Assembly: GCF_013184775.1 (NCBI RefSeq)
Contig: NZ_JAATVV010000007.1
Span: 1-64,000 of the forward strand
Direction of reading: 5' to 3'
DNA: 64,000 bases
Source: Martelella sp. HB161492
GTDB lineage: Bacteria > Pseudomonadota > Alphaproteobacteria > Rhizobiales > Rhizobiaceae
Below, piece after piece: positions 44,009 to 51,886 of the stretch. Position numbers and translations under genes: made by a program. Under the pieces are notes generated by a model. It was not told the DNA's origin. It did not search any database and worked only from the letters and a program-made list of their open reading frames with translations. Numbering within the stretch: the stretch's first letter is position 1; every line of letters begins with the position of its first letter.

Positions 44009-44875
44009 CTATCCTTTCACACCACCGAACGTCAGTCCGGCAATCAGATGCTTTTGTACGATGAAGGTGAGAATGAGCGCCGGAATGATGATCATGACGG
44101 CCATGGCGCTCATGCCGGTCCAGTCAACGGTGAACTGCGCGGTGAAATCCATCAGCCCGACAGGCATGGTCTTCGATGCGGTGGTGCGGGTCAGCTGACT
44201 TGCCAGGGCGAATTCGTTCCAAGAGGTGAGAAAGGCGAAGATGCCCGCCGAAGCAAGGCCCGAACGGGCCAGCGGAAATTCCACCTTCCAGAAGGCCTGC
44301 CAGCGGGTGCAGCCATCGATCTGGGCAGCTTCCGACAGATCGATCGGGATCTGGCGGAAGAAGCCGTCCGTGAGCCAGATGGTGAAGGGAATGTTGATCG
44401 CCATATAGACGAGGATGATGCCGAATTTGGTATCGATCAGACCGAGCCGGCTCCAGATGATGAAGAGCGGCAATGACAGCGCCACACCGGGCACGGTGCG
44501 CGACAGCATGAAGGATAAAAACAGCGCCCCCTTGCCCCTGAAGCGGTAGCGGGCAAAGGCATAGCCGCCCATCATCCCGACCAGGATCGCCACCACGGTG
44601 GAGGTCAGCGAAATGATGATCGAGTTCAGGAAATAGGAACCGACCGGCAACCCCTGCTGGCGATCCGGCAGCAGCCCGAAAATGCCGAGGAAATTATCCA
44701 GTGTCCAGACCTGCGGGATCCAGACCGGCGGGCGGGCGAGAACCTCGACATTGGGGCGGAAGGCGGTCAGCACCACCCAGGCGCCCGGGACGACCAGTAC
44801 CAGCATGGCGCAGAACACCATGAAGCGGATGCCCCAGCGCTGCCAGGGCCTTTCGATGGTCTTTGCCGCACTCAT
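44009..44875 (-). CDS. sugar ABC transporter permease (MalG-like)
   Basis: A 288-residue CUT1 permease with six membrane helices. The coupling loop [25 protein letters not shown] carries the EAA motif. It overlaps the MalF-like gene by four bases and forms the transmembrane pore with it. It should import the sugar or sugar acid handled by this cluster. Confidence 0.94.
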   Translation of the reverse strand: MSAAKTIERPWQRWGIRFMVFCAMLVLVVPGAWVVLTAFRPNVEVLARPPVWIPQVWTLDNFLGIFGLLPDRQQGLPVGSYFLNSIIISLTSTVVAILVGMMGGYAFARYRFRGKGALFLSFMLSRTVPGVALSLPLFIIWSRLGLIDTKFGIILVYMAINIPFTIWLTDGFFRQIPIDLSEAAQIDGCTRWQAFWKVEFPLARSGLASAGIFAFLTSWNEFALASQLTRTTASKTMPVGLMDFTAQFTVDWTGMSAMAVMIIIPALILTFIVQKHLIAGLTFGGVKG

Positions 44876-45774
44876 TGGGCGCCTCCCATGAAGGCGCGCG
44901 CCTTGGACAGGTTCTTGTAAAACATGATGGTGAAGGCGATCGACAGAAGGATCGAGATATAGCCCATGGCGTTGGCCATCCCCATTTGTGAATTCTGATA
45001 TCCGGTGCGCGTCATCAGCGTCCAGATGAGTTCGGTGCGCCCGGCCGGGCCGCCATTGGTCATGATCTTGACCATGTCATAGGCGCGGGCGACATCGAGC
45101 GAGCGGATCGTCATGGCAATCCAGATGAAGGGCATCAGGAAGGGCAGCGTGATGTGGCGGAACACCTGCAGCGGATTGCAGCCATCGACCTTGGCCGCCT
45201 CGATCGGCTCCTTCGGCATGGCGAGCAGACCGGCAAGCAGCAGGATCGCGAAGATCGAGGTCGACATCCACATCTCGGCAACGATGATCGAGTAATTGGC
45301 GAGCCAGGCATTGACCAGCCACGGAATGGGTTTGGAAATCAGCCCGAGCGAGAACAGCGCATTGTTCACCAGCCCGACGGAATCGTTGAAGATATATTTG
45401 AACTGGAAGCCCACCAGAATCGGCGAGAACATCATCGGAAACATCATCACCGTTCTGAGCGTGCGCTGACCCCAGGTGATCTTGTTGATGAGCAGCGCCA
45501 GGCCAAGCCCCATCACCATTTCCAGATTGAGCGCAATGGTGATGAAGACGATGGTGCGGCCGAAGGCCCACCAGAAATCCGCATTGCCCATCAGGCGCTT
45601 GTAGTTTCTCAGTCCCACAAAGTTATAGAGCGTATGGGGCTTGGTGAGATTGTAGCTGGTAAATGACGTCCAGAAGGACACCAGCAGCGGCAGCAGCACC
45701 ACCGCGAGGATGACGATGATGGCCGGCAGCAACAGCAGATACGGCGTCGCCTTCGGCGACCTGAGAAACTTCAT
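44872..45774 (-). CDS. sugar ABC transporter permease (MalF-like)
   Basis: A 300-residue CUT1 permease with six membrane helices. The EAA loop is seen as EAAKVDGCNPLQVFRHITLPFLMP. The first helix YLLLLPAIIVILAVVLLPLLVSFWTSF is typical. It follows the binding-protein gene after a 94-base gap that contains a perfect hairpin. Confidence 0.94.
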   Translation of the reverse strand: MKFLRSPKATPYLLLLPAIIVILAVVLLPLLVSFWTSFTSYNLTKPHTLYNFVGLRNYKRLMGNADFWWAFGRTIVFITIALNLEMVMGLGLALLINKITWGQRTLRTVMMFPMMFSPILVGFQFKYIFNDSVGLVNNALFSLGLISKPIPWLVNAWLANYSIIVAEMWMSTSIFAILLLAGLLAMPKEPIEAAKVDGCNPLQVFRHITLPFLMPFIWIAMTIRSLDVARAYDMVKIMTNGGPAGRTELIWTLMTRTGYQNSQMGMANAMGYISILLSIAFTIMFYKNLSKARAFMGGAQ

Positions 45775-45826
45775 GTCACGCCTTCAAGATTGTTCGATGT
45801 ATCGGAGACCGGTGTTCCCGGGACTG

Positions 45827-45851
45827 GACCGCCGGACCATATCCGGCGGTC
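45827..45851 (-). promoter_or_regulatory. intercistronic hairpin after the binding-protein gene
   Basis: A perfect 10-bp stem (GACCGCCGGA, 5-base loop, TCCGGCGGTC) lies 17 bases after the binding-protein stop. No T-run follows. Such hairpins often protect the upstream mRNA from 3' decay so that the binding protein is made in excess over the permeases. Confidence 0.6.
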
Positions 45852-45868
45852 GCTGATAGAGATCAGGC

Positions 45869-47197
45869 TCAGTAGTAGCCTGCATCTTCCATGATCTGCG
45901 TCGCCTGCTTGGCGGCGTCATCCAGCGCTTCCTGCGCCGTTTTCTCGCCAACGATTGCGGCCTGAAGCTGCGGCCAGAGCACGTTGGAAACCTCGATCCA
46001 TTCCGGAATCAGCGGCGGCGTACGCGCATCTGCCAGCGACTGCTGCCAGACCTCGAACATCTGGGCGAGGTTCTGCTTGCCGTTTTCATTGAACCATTTG
46101 ATCACGGCCGGATAGGTGGCGGTGCGGGTCGGCAGGTTGCCGGCCTCGGCCTCCATCATTTCGCTTTCATCATTGGTCATGAACACGGCGAAGGAAACGG
46201 CTGCTTCCTTGTTGTCGCAATCCTCAGTGACCGAGAAGGAATGCGAGCCCGACCAGCCGCCACGCTTGCCGGACGTGCCGACCGGTGCCAGCGCATAGCC
46301 GAGATCATCGGCAATCTTGGACGAGGACGGATCGGAGAAATAGGCGGCAAAGCCCGGCCAGTCGAGATCAATGGCGAGCTGACCGGCGGCCATGGCCTGA
46401 CCGATGTCATCCCAGGTGTAGTTGACGGTACCAGCAGGCACGGCCCCTGCCTTGTAGATGTCGATGAACCAGTTCAGCGCATCAACGCCGGCCTTGGAAT
46501 TGAAGATCGGCTTCAGGTTCTCATCAAAGATATCGCCGCCATTGGCGCGCAGGATTTCCATGAAGCGGCCGGACATGCCCTCGTCCTTGCCGGCAAAGGC
46601 GGTCCCGTAAAGGTTCGGCGGATCGGCAAAGAAGATCACCTGATCCTTGAACTCGTCAAACGTCTTCGGCGGAGCGAGATCCGTGCCGTATTTCTCCTTC
46701 CACGCCGCCTGGTTCTTCGGGTCGGCATAAAGGCTCTTCTTGTAATAGAGGTTGGAAACGTCGGTCACCCGCGGCAGCTGGACGAGGCGGCCATCAACCT
46801 TGGCGGATGCCAGCGTGCCAGGCACATATTTGTCGAGTTCGGACTGGGGAATATAATCCGTCAGATCGATATAGAGATCGCCATATTGCGGGGCGAAGCT
46901 CGTGTGGTTGGAACCGACGCACCAGTTCACCGAACCGGCGGCGATATCCTGCTTGATTTCACGGTCGAGATCGAAGTGATTCTTCGAGGATACGATTTCA
47001 ACCTTGGCACCGGTCATCTTTTCCCATTCGGGAATGCGGGTATAGAGCTTTTCATACTGCGTGCCGCCGATAAGCTTCACCTTCAGCGTGTAGTCGGGAA
47101 ACGAGCCGTAATCGAAGTCGTCAGCATGAGCGGCGGTCACAAGCGCGCCAAGCGCGCAACACGCCGCCAGAAGCGTCGTCAAGGGTTTCACTGCCAT
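45869..47197 (-). CDS. extracellular solute-binding protein, sugar ABC transporter
   Basis: A 442-residue family 1 solute-binding protein. A signal peptide covers residues 1-25 (cleavage after AHA). Typical features are the first beta strand YTLKVKLIGGTQYEKLYTRIPEWEKMTGAKVEIV, the LPRVTDVSNLYYKKSLY segment and the C-terminal TPPLIPEWIEVSNVLWPQLQAAI. It is the first gene of the minus-strand operon and sits behind a strong ribosome-binding site GAGGAGGAG. The ligand is probably L-fucose or a related deoxysugar or acid, judged from the enzymes encoded downstream. Confidence 0.94.
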   Translation of the reverse strand: MAVKPLTTLLAACCALGALVTAAHADDFDYGSFPDYTLKVKLIGGTQYEKLYTRIPEWEKMTGAKVEIVSSKNHFDLDREIKQDIAAGSVNWCVGSNHTSFAPQYGDLYIDLTDYIPQSELDKYVPGTLASAKVDGRLVQLPRVTDVSNLYYKKSLYADPKNQAAWKEKYGTDLAPPKTFDEFKDQVIFFADPPNLYGTAFAGKDEGMSGRFMEILRANGGDIFDENLKPIFNSKAGVDALNWFIDIYKAGAVPAGTVNYTWDDIGQAMAAGQLAIDLDWPGFAAYFSDPSSSKIADDLGYALAPVGTSGKRGGWSGSHSFSVTEDCDNKEAAVSFAVFMTNDESEMMEAEAGNLPTRTATYPAVIKWFNENGKQNLAQMFEVWQQSLADARTPPLIPEWIEVSNVLWPQLQAAIVGEKTAQEALDDAAKQATQIMEDAGYY

Positions 47198-47209
47198 TTT
47201 CTCCTCCTC

Positions 47210-47262
47210 GACTTTTCAAACGCCAAGCCAGAAAAGACTTGATCCTCCATATTTGAAAAGTC
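47210..47262 (-). promoter_or_regulatory. leader stem-loop in the 5' untranslated region of the binding-protein gene
   Basis: An 11-bp perfect inverted repeat (GACTTTTCAAA at 47210-47220, TTTGAAAAGTC at 47252-47262) with a 31-base loop spans almost the whole predicted leader. The 3' arm ends next to the ribosome-binding site at 47199-47208. It may stabilise the mRNA, affect translation, or be a second regulator site. Confidence 0.5.
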
Positions 47263-47270
47263 TATTCGTA

Positions 47271-47299
47271 TATAAGCATGGTTTTCGACGAAACGTCAA
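47271..47299 (-). promoter_or_regulatory. promoter of the sugar-acid operon with IclR operator candidate in its spacer
   Basis: On the minus strand TTGACG (47299-47294) and CTTATA (47276-47271) are 17 bases apart. The palindrome TTTCG-T-CGAAA (47283-47293) fills the upstream half of the spacer. Transcription would start near 47264. A regulator bound here would block RNA polymerase directly; the divergent IclR gene is the obvious candidate. Confidence 0.6.
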
Positions 47300-47409
47300 C
47301 GTCCGGGTTCCGAATAAAGACCGATTTTGGAATTCTTGTGGTTGCAAGACGCAGCATGTTGCGGCGAAAAAGAAGGATGCGGCCCCTTTTCGCATGAGCA
47401 GGAAAAACA

Positions 47410-48195
47410 ATGACAACAGAAGAAAACGATCGCTACCGCGCCCCCGCCCTCGACAAGGGTCTCGATATTTTTGAACTCCTGGCCGAAACGGAAGCACCGC
47501 TGAGCCAGGCCGAAATCGCCAAGGCACTGTCGCGCACGCCCAACGAGATTTACCGTATGCTCGACCGGCTGGTGCGGCGCGACTATATCCGCCGCACGCC
47601 GGAGGATCGCTATGAGATCACGCTGAAGATGTTCGAGCTGGTCCATGCCCGTCCGCCGCTCAGACGGCTTGTCAATCAGGCTGTACCGCTGTTGCAGAAC
47701 CTTGCCCAGGATGCCGCGCAATCCTGTCATCTGGTCGTCTTTGACCGCAATGCGCCGGTGGTCGTTGCCCAGGTGGATGCGCCGTCCTACTGGAGCCTTG
47801 CCGTGCGCGTCGGCACCAGGCTCGGCCTCACCACCACCGGCTCGGGCCTTGTCTTCCTTGCCATGGCAACGCCGGAACATCGCGCGCTGATGCTGAAAAG
47901 CACTGGCGAGAGCCTTTCAGCCGATCTTGAGGCGGAGCTGGAGACGATCCGCAAGCAGGGTTATGCCCTGATGCCCAGCGGCCAGATTTCCGGCGTCACC
48001 AATGTCACCGCTCCGGTGATCGGCCCGCTCGGCAGCGTGATTGCCGTGGTGACCTGCCCTTATACCGAGCGGCTCGACCGCGCGCTGGAGACCGATATTC
48101 AGGCCGCGCTGGCGCTGGTGCGCAAAACGGCCGAACAGCTTTCCCAGGCCCGCCGGCAAGGAGGAGACGCCGGATCGGCCGATCACCCCGCATGA
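47410..48195 (+). CDS. IclR family transcriptional regulator of the sugar-acid cluster
   Basis: A 261-residue regulator with an N-terminal winged helix (ALDKGLDIFELLAETEAPLSQAEIAKALSRTPNEIYRMLDRLVRRDYI, about 11-58) and a C-terminal GAF-like effector domain (SGQISGVTNVTAPVIGPLGSVIAVVT). The ATG at 47410 follows GCAGGAAAAACA. It is divergent from the ABC operon and leads a short plus-strand operon with the lactonase and mutarotase genes, so it probably controls both. The effector is likely a pathway sugar acid. Confidence 0.93.
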   Translation: MTTEENDRYRAPALDKGLDIFELLAETEAPLSQAEIAKALSRTPNEIYRMLDRLVRRDYIRRTPEDRYEITLKMFELVHARPPLRRLVNQAVPLLQNLAQDAAQSCHLVVFDRNAPVVVAQVDAPSYWSLAVRVGTRLGLTTTGSGLVFLAMATPEHRALMLKSTGESLSADLEAELETIRKQGYALMPSGQISGVTNVTAPVIGPLGSVIAVVTCPYTERLDRALETDIQAALALVRKTAEQLSQARRQGGDAGSADHPA

Positions 48196-48207
48196 CAGGA
48201 GGCGTTC

Positions 48208-49032
48208 ATGCGCATACTCGACACCCATCTTCACCTGGTCGAAAAGGACCGCTTTTCCTATCCATGGCTTACCGGCGCCCCGGCGCTTGACCGGACGTTT
48301 TCAGCCGCAGCCTATTTTGCGGAGGCAGAACAATATGGCATCGAGGCCGCTCTTCACATGGAAGTTGATGTGGCGGAGCAAGACATGGCGGCGGAAACCC
48401 GCTTCATGCTGTCCGCCCATCCGAAGATAGCAGGCGCGATCGCCGCCTGCCGGCCGGAAGACCCCGGTTTTCCGGCCTATCTGGAAGAGATGGCCGCGGT
48501 TCCGGGTGTCAAGGGCTTCCGCCGCGTGCTGCATGTCGTTCCGGACGACATCTCGCAGACCCCGCTCTTTGCCGAAAATCTGAACCGTCTTGCCCCGCTC
48601 GGGCTTTCCTTTGATCTGTGCGTTTCCGCCCGGCAATTGCCGCTTGCCATCGATCTGGCGAAGAAATGCCCCGATGTTCAGTTCATTCTCGATCATTGCG
48701 GCGTTCCGGATATCGAAGGCGGCGGGCTCGATCCGTGGCGCAACGATATGTCCGAGATCTCCCGGATCGACAATGTCGCGGCGAAAATCTCCGGTGTCAT
48801 CGCCTATGGCGGCAAAGACTGGTCGGTCGCCGGCATGCGGCCCTATGTCGAACACGTCATCGCGGCCTTCGGCTTTGACCGCATTGTCTGGGGGTCCGAT
48901 TTTCCGGTCTGCACGCTGACGGCCAGTCTGAAGGACTGGGTTGCCGCGACAAAGATGCTCATTGCCGGCGCCAGCGCAGAGGAGCAGGAGAGACTGTTTT
49001 CACGCAACGCCATGCGCATCTACAAAATCTGA
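48208..49032 (+). CDS. amidohydrolase-family lactonase, probable L-fuconolactonase
   Basis: A 274-residue COG3618-type amidohydrolase. The metal-site His pair is in DTHLHL (H7, H9), further His in ILDHCG and the catalytic Asp in VWGSDFPVC. Characterised members hydrolyse L-fucono-1,4-lactone or related sugar lactones. The neighbouring dehydratase for L-fuconate supports that role. It lies 12 bases after the IclR gene and 18 before the mutarotase. Confidence 0.88.
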   Translation: MRILDTHLHLVEKDRFSYPWLTGAPALDRTFSAAAYFAEAEQYGIEAALHMEVDVAEQDMAAETRFMLSAHPKIAGAIAACRPEDPGFPAYLEEMAAVPGVKGFRRVLHVVPDDISQTPLFAENLNRLAPLGLSFDLCVSARQLPLAIDLAKKCPDVQFILDHCGVPDIEGGGLDPWRNDMSEISRIDNVAAKISGVIAYGGKDWSVAGMRPYVEHVIAAFGFDRIVWGSDFPVCTLTASLKDWVAATKMLIAGASAEEQERLFSRNAMRIYKI

Positions 49033-49050
49033 CGCCTCAGGGAGGACCTC

Positions 49051-49380
49051 ATGAAACGCTACGGAATGGTGATCGGGCTCAATGCCGACAAGGTCGCCGA
49101 ATACAAGAAGCTCCACGCCAATGCCTGGCCGGAGGTTCTGGCCATGATCAAGGCCTGCAACATTTCCAACTATTCGATCTTCCTGCGTGAGCCGGAAAAC
49201 CTGCTCTTTTCCTATTACGAATATCACGGTGACGATTATGAGGCCGACATGGCCAAAATGGCTGCCGACCCCAAGACGCAGGAATGGTGGACCTTCTGCA
49301 TTCCCTGCCAGAAACCGCTCGATACGAAGAAGGACGGCGAATGGTGGATCGATATGGAGGAAGTCTTCCACGTCGAGTGA
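49051..49380 (+). CDS. L-rhamnose/L-fucose mutarotase (RhaM family)
   Basis: A 109-residue member of the RhaM/DUF718 family, which interconverts the alpha and beta anomers of L-rhamnose or L-fucose. H22 (KLHAN) matches the catalytic His of E. coli RhaM. The family's NYSIFL, FSYYEY and EWW motifs are present, as is CIPCQKPL. In fucose clusters this enzyme supplies the right anomer to the dehydrogenase. It is the last gene of the plus-strand operon. Confidence 0.92.
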   Translation: MKRYGMVIGLNADKVAEYKKLHANAWPEVLAMIKACNISNYSIFLREPENLLFSYYEYHGDDYEADMAKMAADPKTQEWWTFCIPCQKPLDTKKDGEWWIDMEEVFHVE

Positions 49381-49400
49381 GGTCGTCGGCGCGCGGCAGT

Positions 49401-50426
49401 TCAGACAAGCCCGCGCGCGACGATGCTCTTCACCATGTCCGTAACGCTGTCTTCGATCGCAAAGGGCGCGCGGCCAAGCAGACGTCTTGCACGCGATGAA
49501 TCCAGCACGGGCCGGTAGCCGAGTTCGCCGACATTGGCGCGGATATCGCCATCGAACAGGGCAAGCAGCCGGACCAGCCAGTCCGGCGCCTGCCGGGTCG
49601 GGATCTTCTTCGCATAGTCAGGGGCCGCCCGGGCGACAATGGCCGCCAGATCCTTCATCCACAGCCCTGCAAAGGCTGAAAGATGACGCTTGCCGGCCGC
49701 CGCATCATCGGTGAGGGCGTTGACATGCAGCGCAGCGGCATCGCGAACGTCGACAATATCGACCGCCAGCCGCGGCATCATCGGAAACTCGCCGCGCAGC
49801 AGGCGCTGGAAAATCGCACCCGACGTACCGGGGTCATTGTCCAGCAGCGGGCCGACAATGAAACCGGGATTGATGACGGCAAGCCGGGCCGGGTCACCGG
49901 CCAGTTCCCAGGCGCGCCGTTCAGCCAGGTTTTTCGACAGGGCATAGGCCGAGAGCCTGCCCTCGGCAGGATCAGGCCAGTCATCGGAACCCAGATGATC
50001 GGGCCGGCCGGGACCGCGACCATAAACAATCGCCGCCGTCGATGAGGTGAGTACGACCCGCGCCATGCCCGCCTCCTCGGCCGCCCGCATCGCCCGCTCG
50101 GTGCCTTCGACCGCCGGGCGCACCAGCTGATCCGGGTCCTTCGGCATGGAAGTCACAAAGGGCGAGGCGGAGTGGATCATGAAACGCGCGCCGTCAGCCG
50201 CAGCCTCCCAGCCGGCATCGCTCATCAGATCAAGCGTGACCGTTTCAAGCCGGGACACATCTCCGCCGGCCTTTTGCAGCGTTTCGCGCAACGCTTGCGC
50301 GCGGGCGCCGTCCACCCCCGGATTGCGCAGGCTTCCCCGCACGCTATAACCTCTGTTGAGCAATTCGAGGGCGATATGGCCGCCGAGAAATCCGGTGATA
50401 CCTGTGAGAAGCACTGTGTCGGTCAT
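49401..50426 (-). CDS. NAD(P)-dependent extended SDR (dihydroflavonol-4-reductase-like)
   Basis: A 341-residue extended short-chain reductase. The Rossmann motif LLTGITGFLGGHIALEL starts at residue 5. SSTAAIVYG and the active-site YALSK (Y-x3-K) follow, as in dihydroflavonol reductases and aldehyde reductases. The substrate is unknown. It is divergent from a TetR gene with a palindromic operator between them, so it is probably under that repressor's control and may act on a toxic aldehyde or ketone. Confidence 0.9.
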   Translation of the reverse strand: MTDTVLLTGITGFLGGHIALELLNRGYSVRGSLRNPGVDGARAQALRETLQKAGGDVSRLETVTLDLMSDAGWEAAADGARFMIHSASPFVTSMPKDPDQLVRPAVEGTERAMRAAEEAGMARVVLTSSTAAIVYGRGPGRPDHLGSDDWPDPAEGRLSAYALSKNLAERRAWELAGDPARLAVINPGFIVGPLLDNDPGTSGAIFQRLLRGEFPMMPRLAVDIVDVRDAAALHVNALTDDAAAGKRHLSAFAGLWMKDLAAIVARAAPDYAKKIPTRQAPDWLVRLLALFDGDIRANVGELGYRPVLDSSRARRLLGRAPFAIEDSVTDMVKSIVARGLV

Positions 50427-50449
50427 GGGGGTCCCTTGAATTGAACGAT

Positions 50450-50468
50450 TTGAACAATAAATGTTCAA
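50450..50468. promoter_or_regulatory. TetR operator candidate between the reductase and its regulator
   Basis: A perfect palindrome TTGAACA-N5-TGTTCAA, 19 bases long, the usual size for a TetR-family site. It lies 24 bases before the reductase ATG and 30 bases before the chosen GTG of the regulator, well placed to repress both. Confidence 0.65.
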
Positions 50469-50497
50469 TTGGTAAGATTTTTGGAGACTTCAAGGCC

Positions 50498-51058
50498 GTG
50501 CCTGCAACAACGAGCAAAAAAACAGCCGAACGGACGCAACGCATTCTCGATGCAGCCCAGCAGCAATTCCTGGAAACCGGGCTGCGCGGCACGACAATGG
50601 AGACGCTCGCCCGCCGTGCCCGCGTCGCCAAGCCGACACTCTACGCCTATTTCCCCGACAAGGAGGCGGTTTTCACCGCCGTGATCGCACGGCTGATGGA
50701 GCACTGGAAAACCATTGTCGGCGCCGCGCTTGCGGCAGGTGGCTCATCCGAGGAACGCATTGCCCGTGCCTTCCTTGCCAAGTTTGCTGCAGCAGATGAC
50801 CTCATTGCCGGCTCCCCCCATACTGACGAGCTGATGCGCGAGGGCGCCAGTCTTGCCACCCGCAATGCTGCCAGCCTCGAGGCCTGGCTCTATGAGGCCA
50901 TCGAGACGCTGCTGGTCGAGGATGGCCTTGAGCCAGACGACGCTGCCCGCCGCACCAGCCTGCTGGTCGCCTGCCTTTCCGGGCTCTATAAGTTCACCAC
51001 CAGACGAGAATATCTGGCCGGAGACGTGGCCTTCGTTACCCGCCAACTGCTGGCCTAG
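50498..51058 (+). CDS. TetR family transcriptional regulator
   Basis: A 186-residue TetR regulator. The helix-turn-helix is RILDAAQQQFLETGLRGTTMETLARRARVAKPTLYAYF, ending in the typical LYAYF. The frame is open back to an ATG at 50441, but that start would place the palindromic operator inside the gene. The GTG at 50498, behind GGAGACTTCAAGG, is preferred. The C-terminal domain belongs to the AefR-like type. It likely represses the divergent reductase gene and itself. Confidence 0.88.
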   Translation: MPATTSKKTAERTQRILDAAQQQFLETGLRGTTMETLARRARVAKPTLYAYFPDKEAVFTAVIARLMEHWKTIVGAALAAGGSSEERIARAFLAKFAAADDLIAGSPHTDELMREGASLATRNAASLEAWLYEAIETLLVEDGLEPDDAARRTSLLVACLSGLYKFTTRREYLAGDVAFVTRQLLA

Positions 51059-51184
51059 CCTATCGGCCGCAGGCGCGCCCTGGCACGGGCGCTGCCATGG
51101 TTAACACCCGCTCACCACGGCATTCACACCTTCTAAACCCTGCCGGAACGGGTTTTGATAACCATTACCAAGCGCCAGATTTTC

Positions 51185-51201
51185 TTAACCCTAGCTGTTA
51201 A
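51185..51201. promoter_or_regulatory. palindrome upstream of the DUF6101-like gene
   Basis: TTAAC-N7-GTTAA lies about 100 bases before the start codon. It resembles, but does not match, the direct-repeat CtrA site TTAA-N7-TTAAC of alphaproteobacteria. Another TTAAC lies at about 51100. Function is uncertain. Confidence 0.25.
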
Positions 51202-51298
51202 GACGGTTGGTAAGAACCTCGCCTATGATCGTCCCCAGAGAGACGCAGAAGCGTCGCCACAGAAGGCCCGCAACGGGCCCGTTAAAAAGGGTGATCAA

Positions 51299-51859
51299 AT
51301 GTCGTATTCGGAGAGGACAAGGGACGCGGAAGACGCCATGATCAGGGTTGATCCGCAGCATTTCCCGCAGAAGTTCAGCTATGCCGCCAAGGGGGCCGAG
51401 GCACGCATCGGTGTCAAGCTGGACGAGCGCGGCGCCGTGGTTCGCCGCAACCTGCCGTCAAGCAAGCTGCCCTTCTCGATCGCATTGCCGGGCCGGGCCT
51501 TCAAGGGCGTTGCCGCCCGCGCCATCGCCCACCGCGAAGGCAAGATCACCGTCACCCTGGAACTGCATCATTCCGATCCGGAAATGTGCATTCCGCTGCT
51601 CGTCACCCATGATCTGAACGATATCGTCGCCGACTGGCAGAACTGGTCGTCGCTCTATGATATTCCGATGCTGATGGTCGAGGCCGACGGCATCGCCCGC
51701 CCGGTTGCAAACGGCGCCGACGAGATCCGTCCGGCCAATGACACCGACATCACCGGCACCATCCCGGCGCGCAAGAGCGCCCGCACCATGATGCGGCTGA
51801 AGGATGGCGCACTCGGCGCCACCATGAAATATGCAGCCAAGACGATTGTCGCAGGCTAG
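51299..51859 (+). CDS. conserved hypothetical protein (DUF6101-like)
   Basis: A 186-residue soluble protein found, as far as I recall, in Hyphomicrobiales as DUF6101. The conserved core runs DERGAVVRRNLPSSKLPFSIALPGRAFKGVAARA, then LELHHSDPEMCIPLL and DLNDIVADWQNWSSLY. No signal peptide or membrane helix. The ATG at 51299 is chosen behind AAAGGGTG; the frame is open back to 51155. A short GGCCCG-CAA-CGGGCC hairpin lies in the leader at about 51267. Function unknown. Confidence 0.75.
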   Translation: MSYSERTRDAEDAMIRVDPQHFPQKFSYAAKGAEARIGVKLDERGAVVRRNLPSSKLPFSIALPGRAFKGVAARAIAHREGKITVTLELHHSDPEMCIPLLVTHDLNDIVADWQNWSSLYDIPMLMVEADGIARPVANGADEIRPANDTDITGTIPARKSARTMMRLKDGALGATMKYAAKTIVAG

Positions 51860-51886
51860 CGCCTTGCCGGAAAAAGCCGAAACGGG

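Noticed and set aside
51185-51201. A CtrA binding site upstream of the DUF6101-like gene
   Set aside because: The two TTAA halves are nine bases apart and inverted, whereas the CtrA consensus is a direct TTAA-N7-TTAA, so I list it only as a palindrome.
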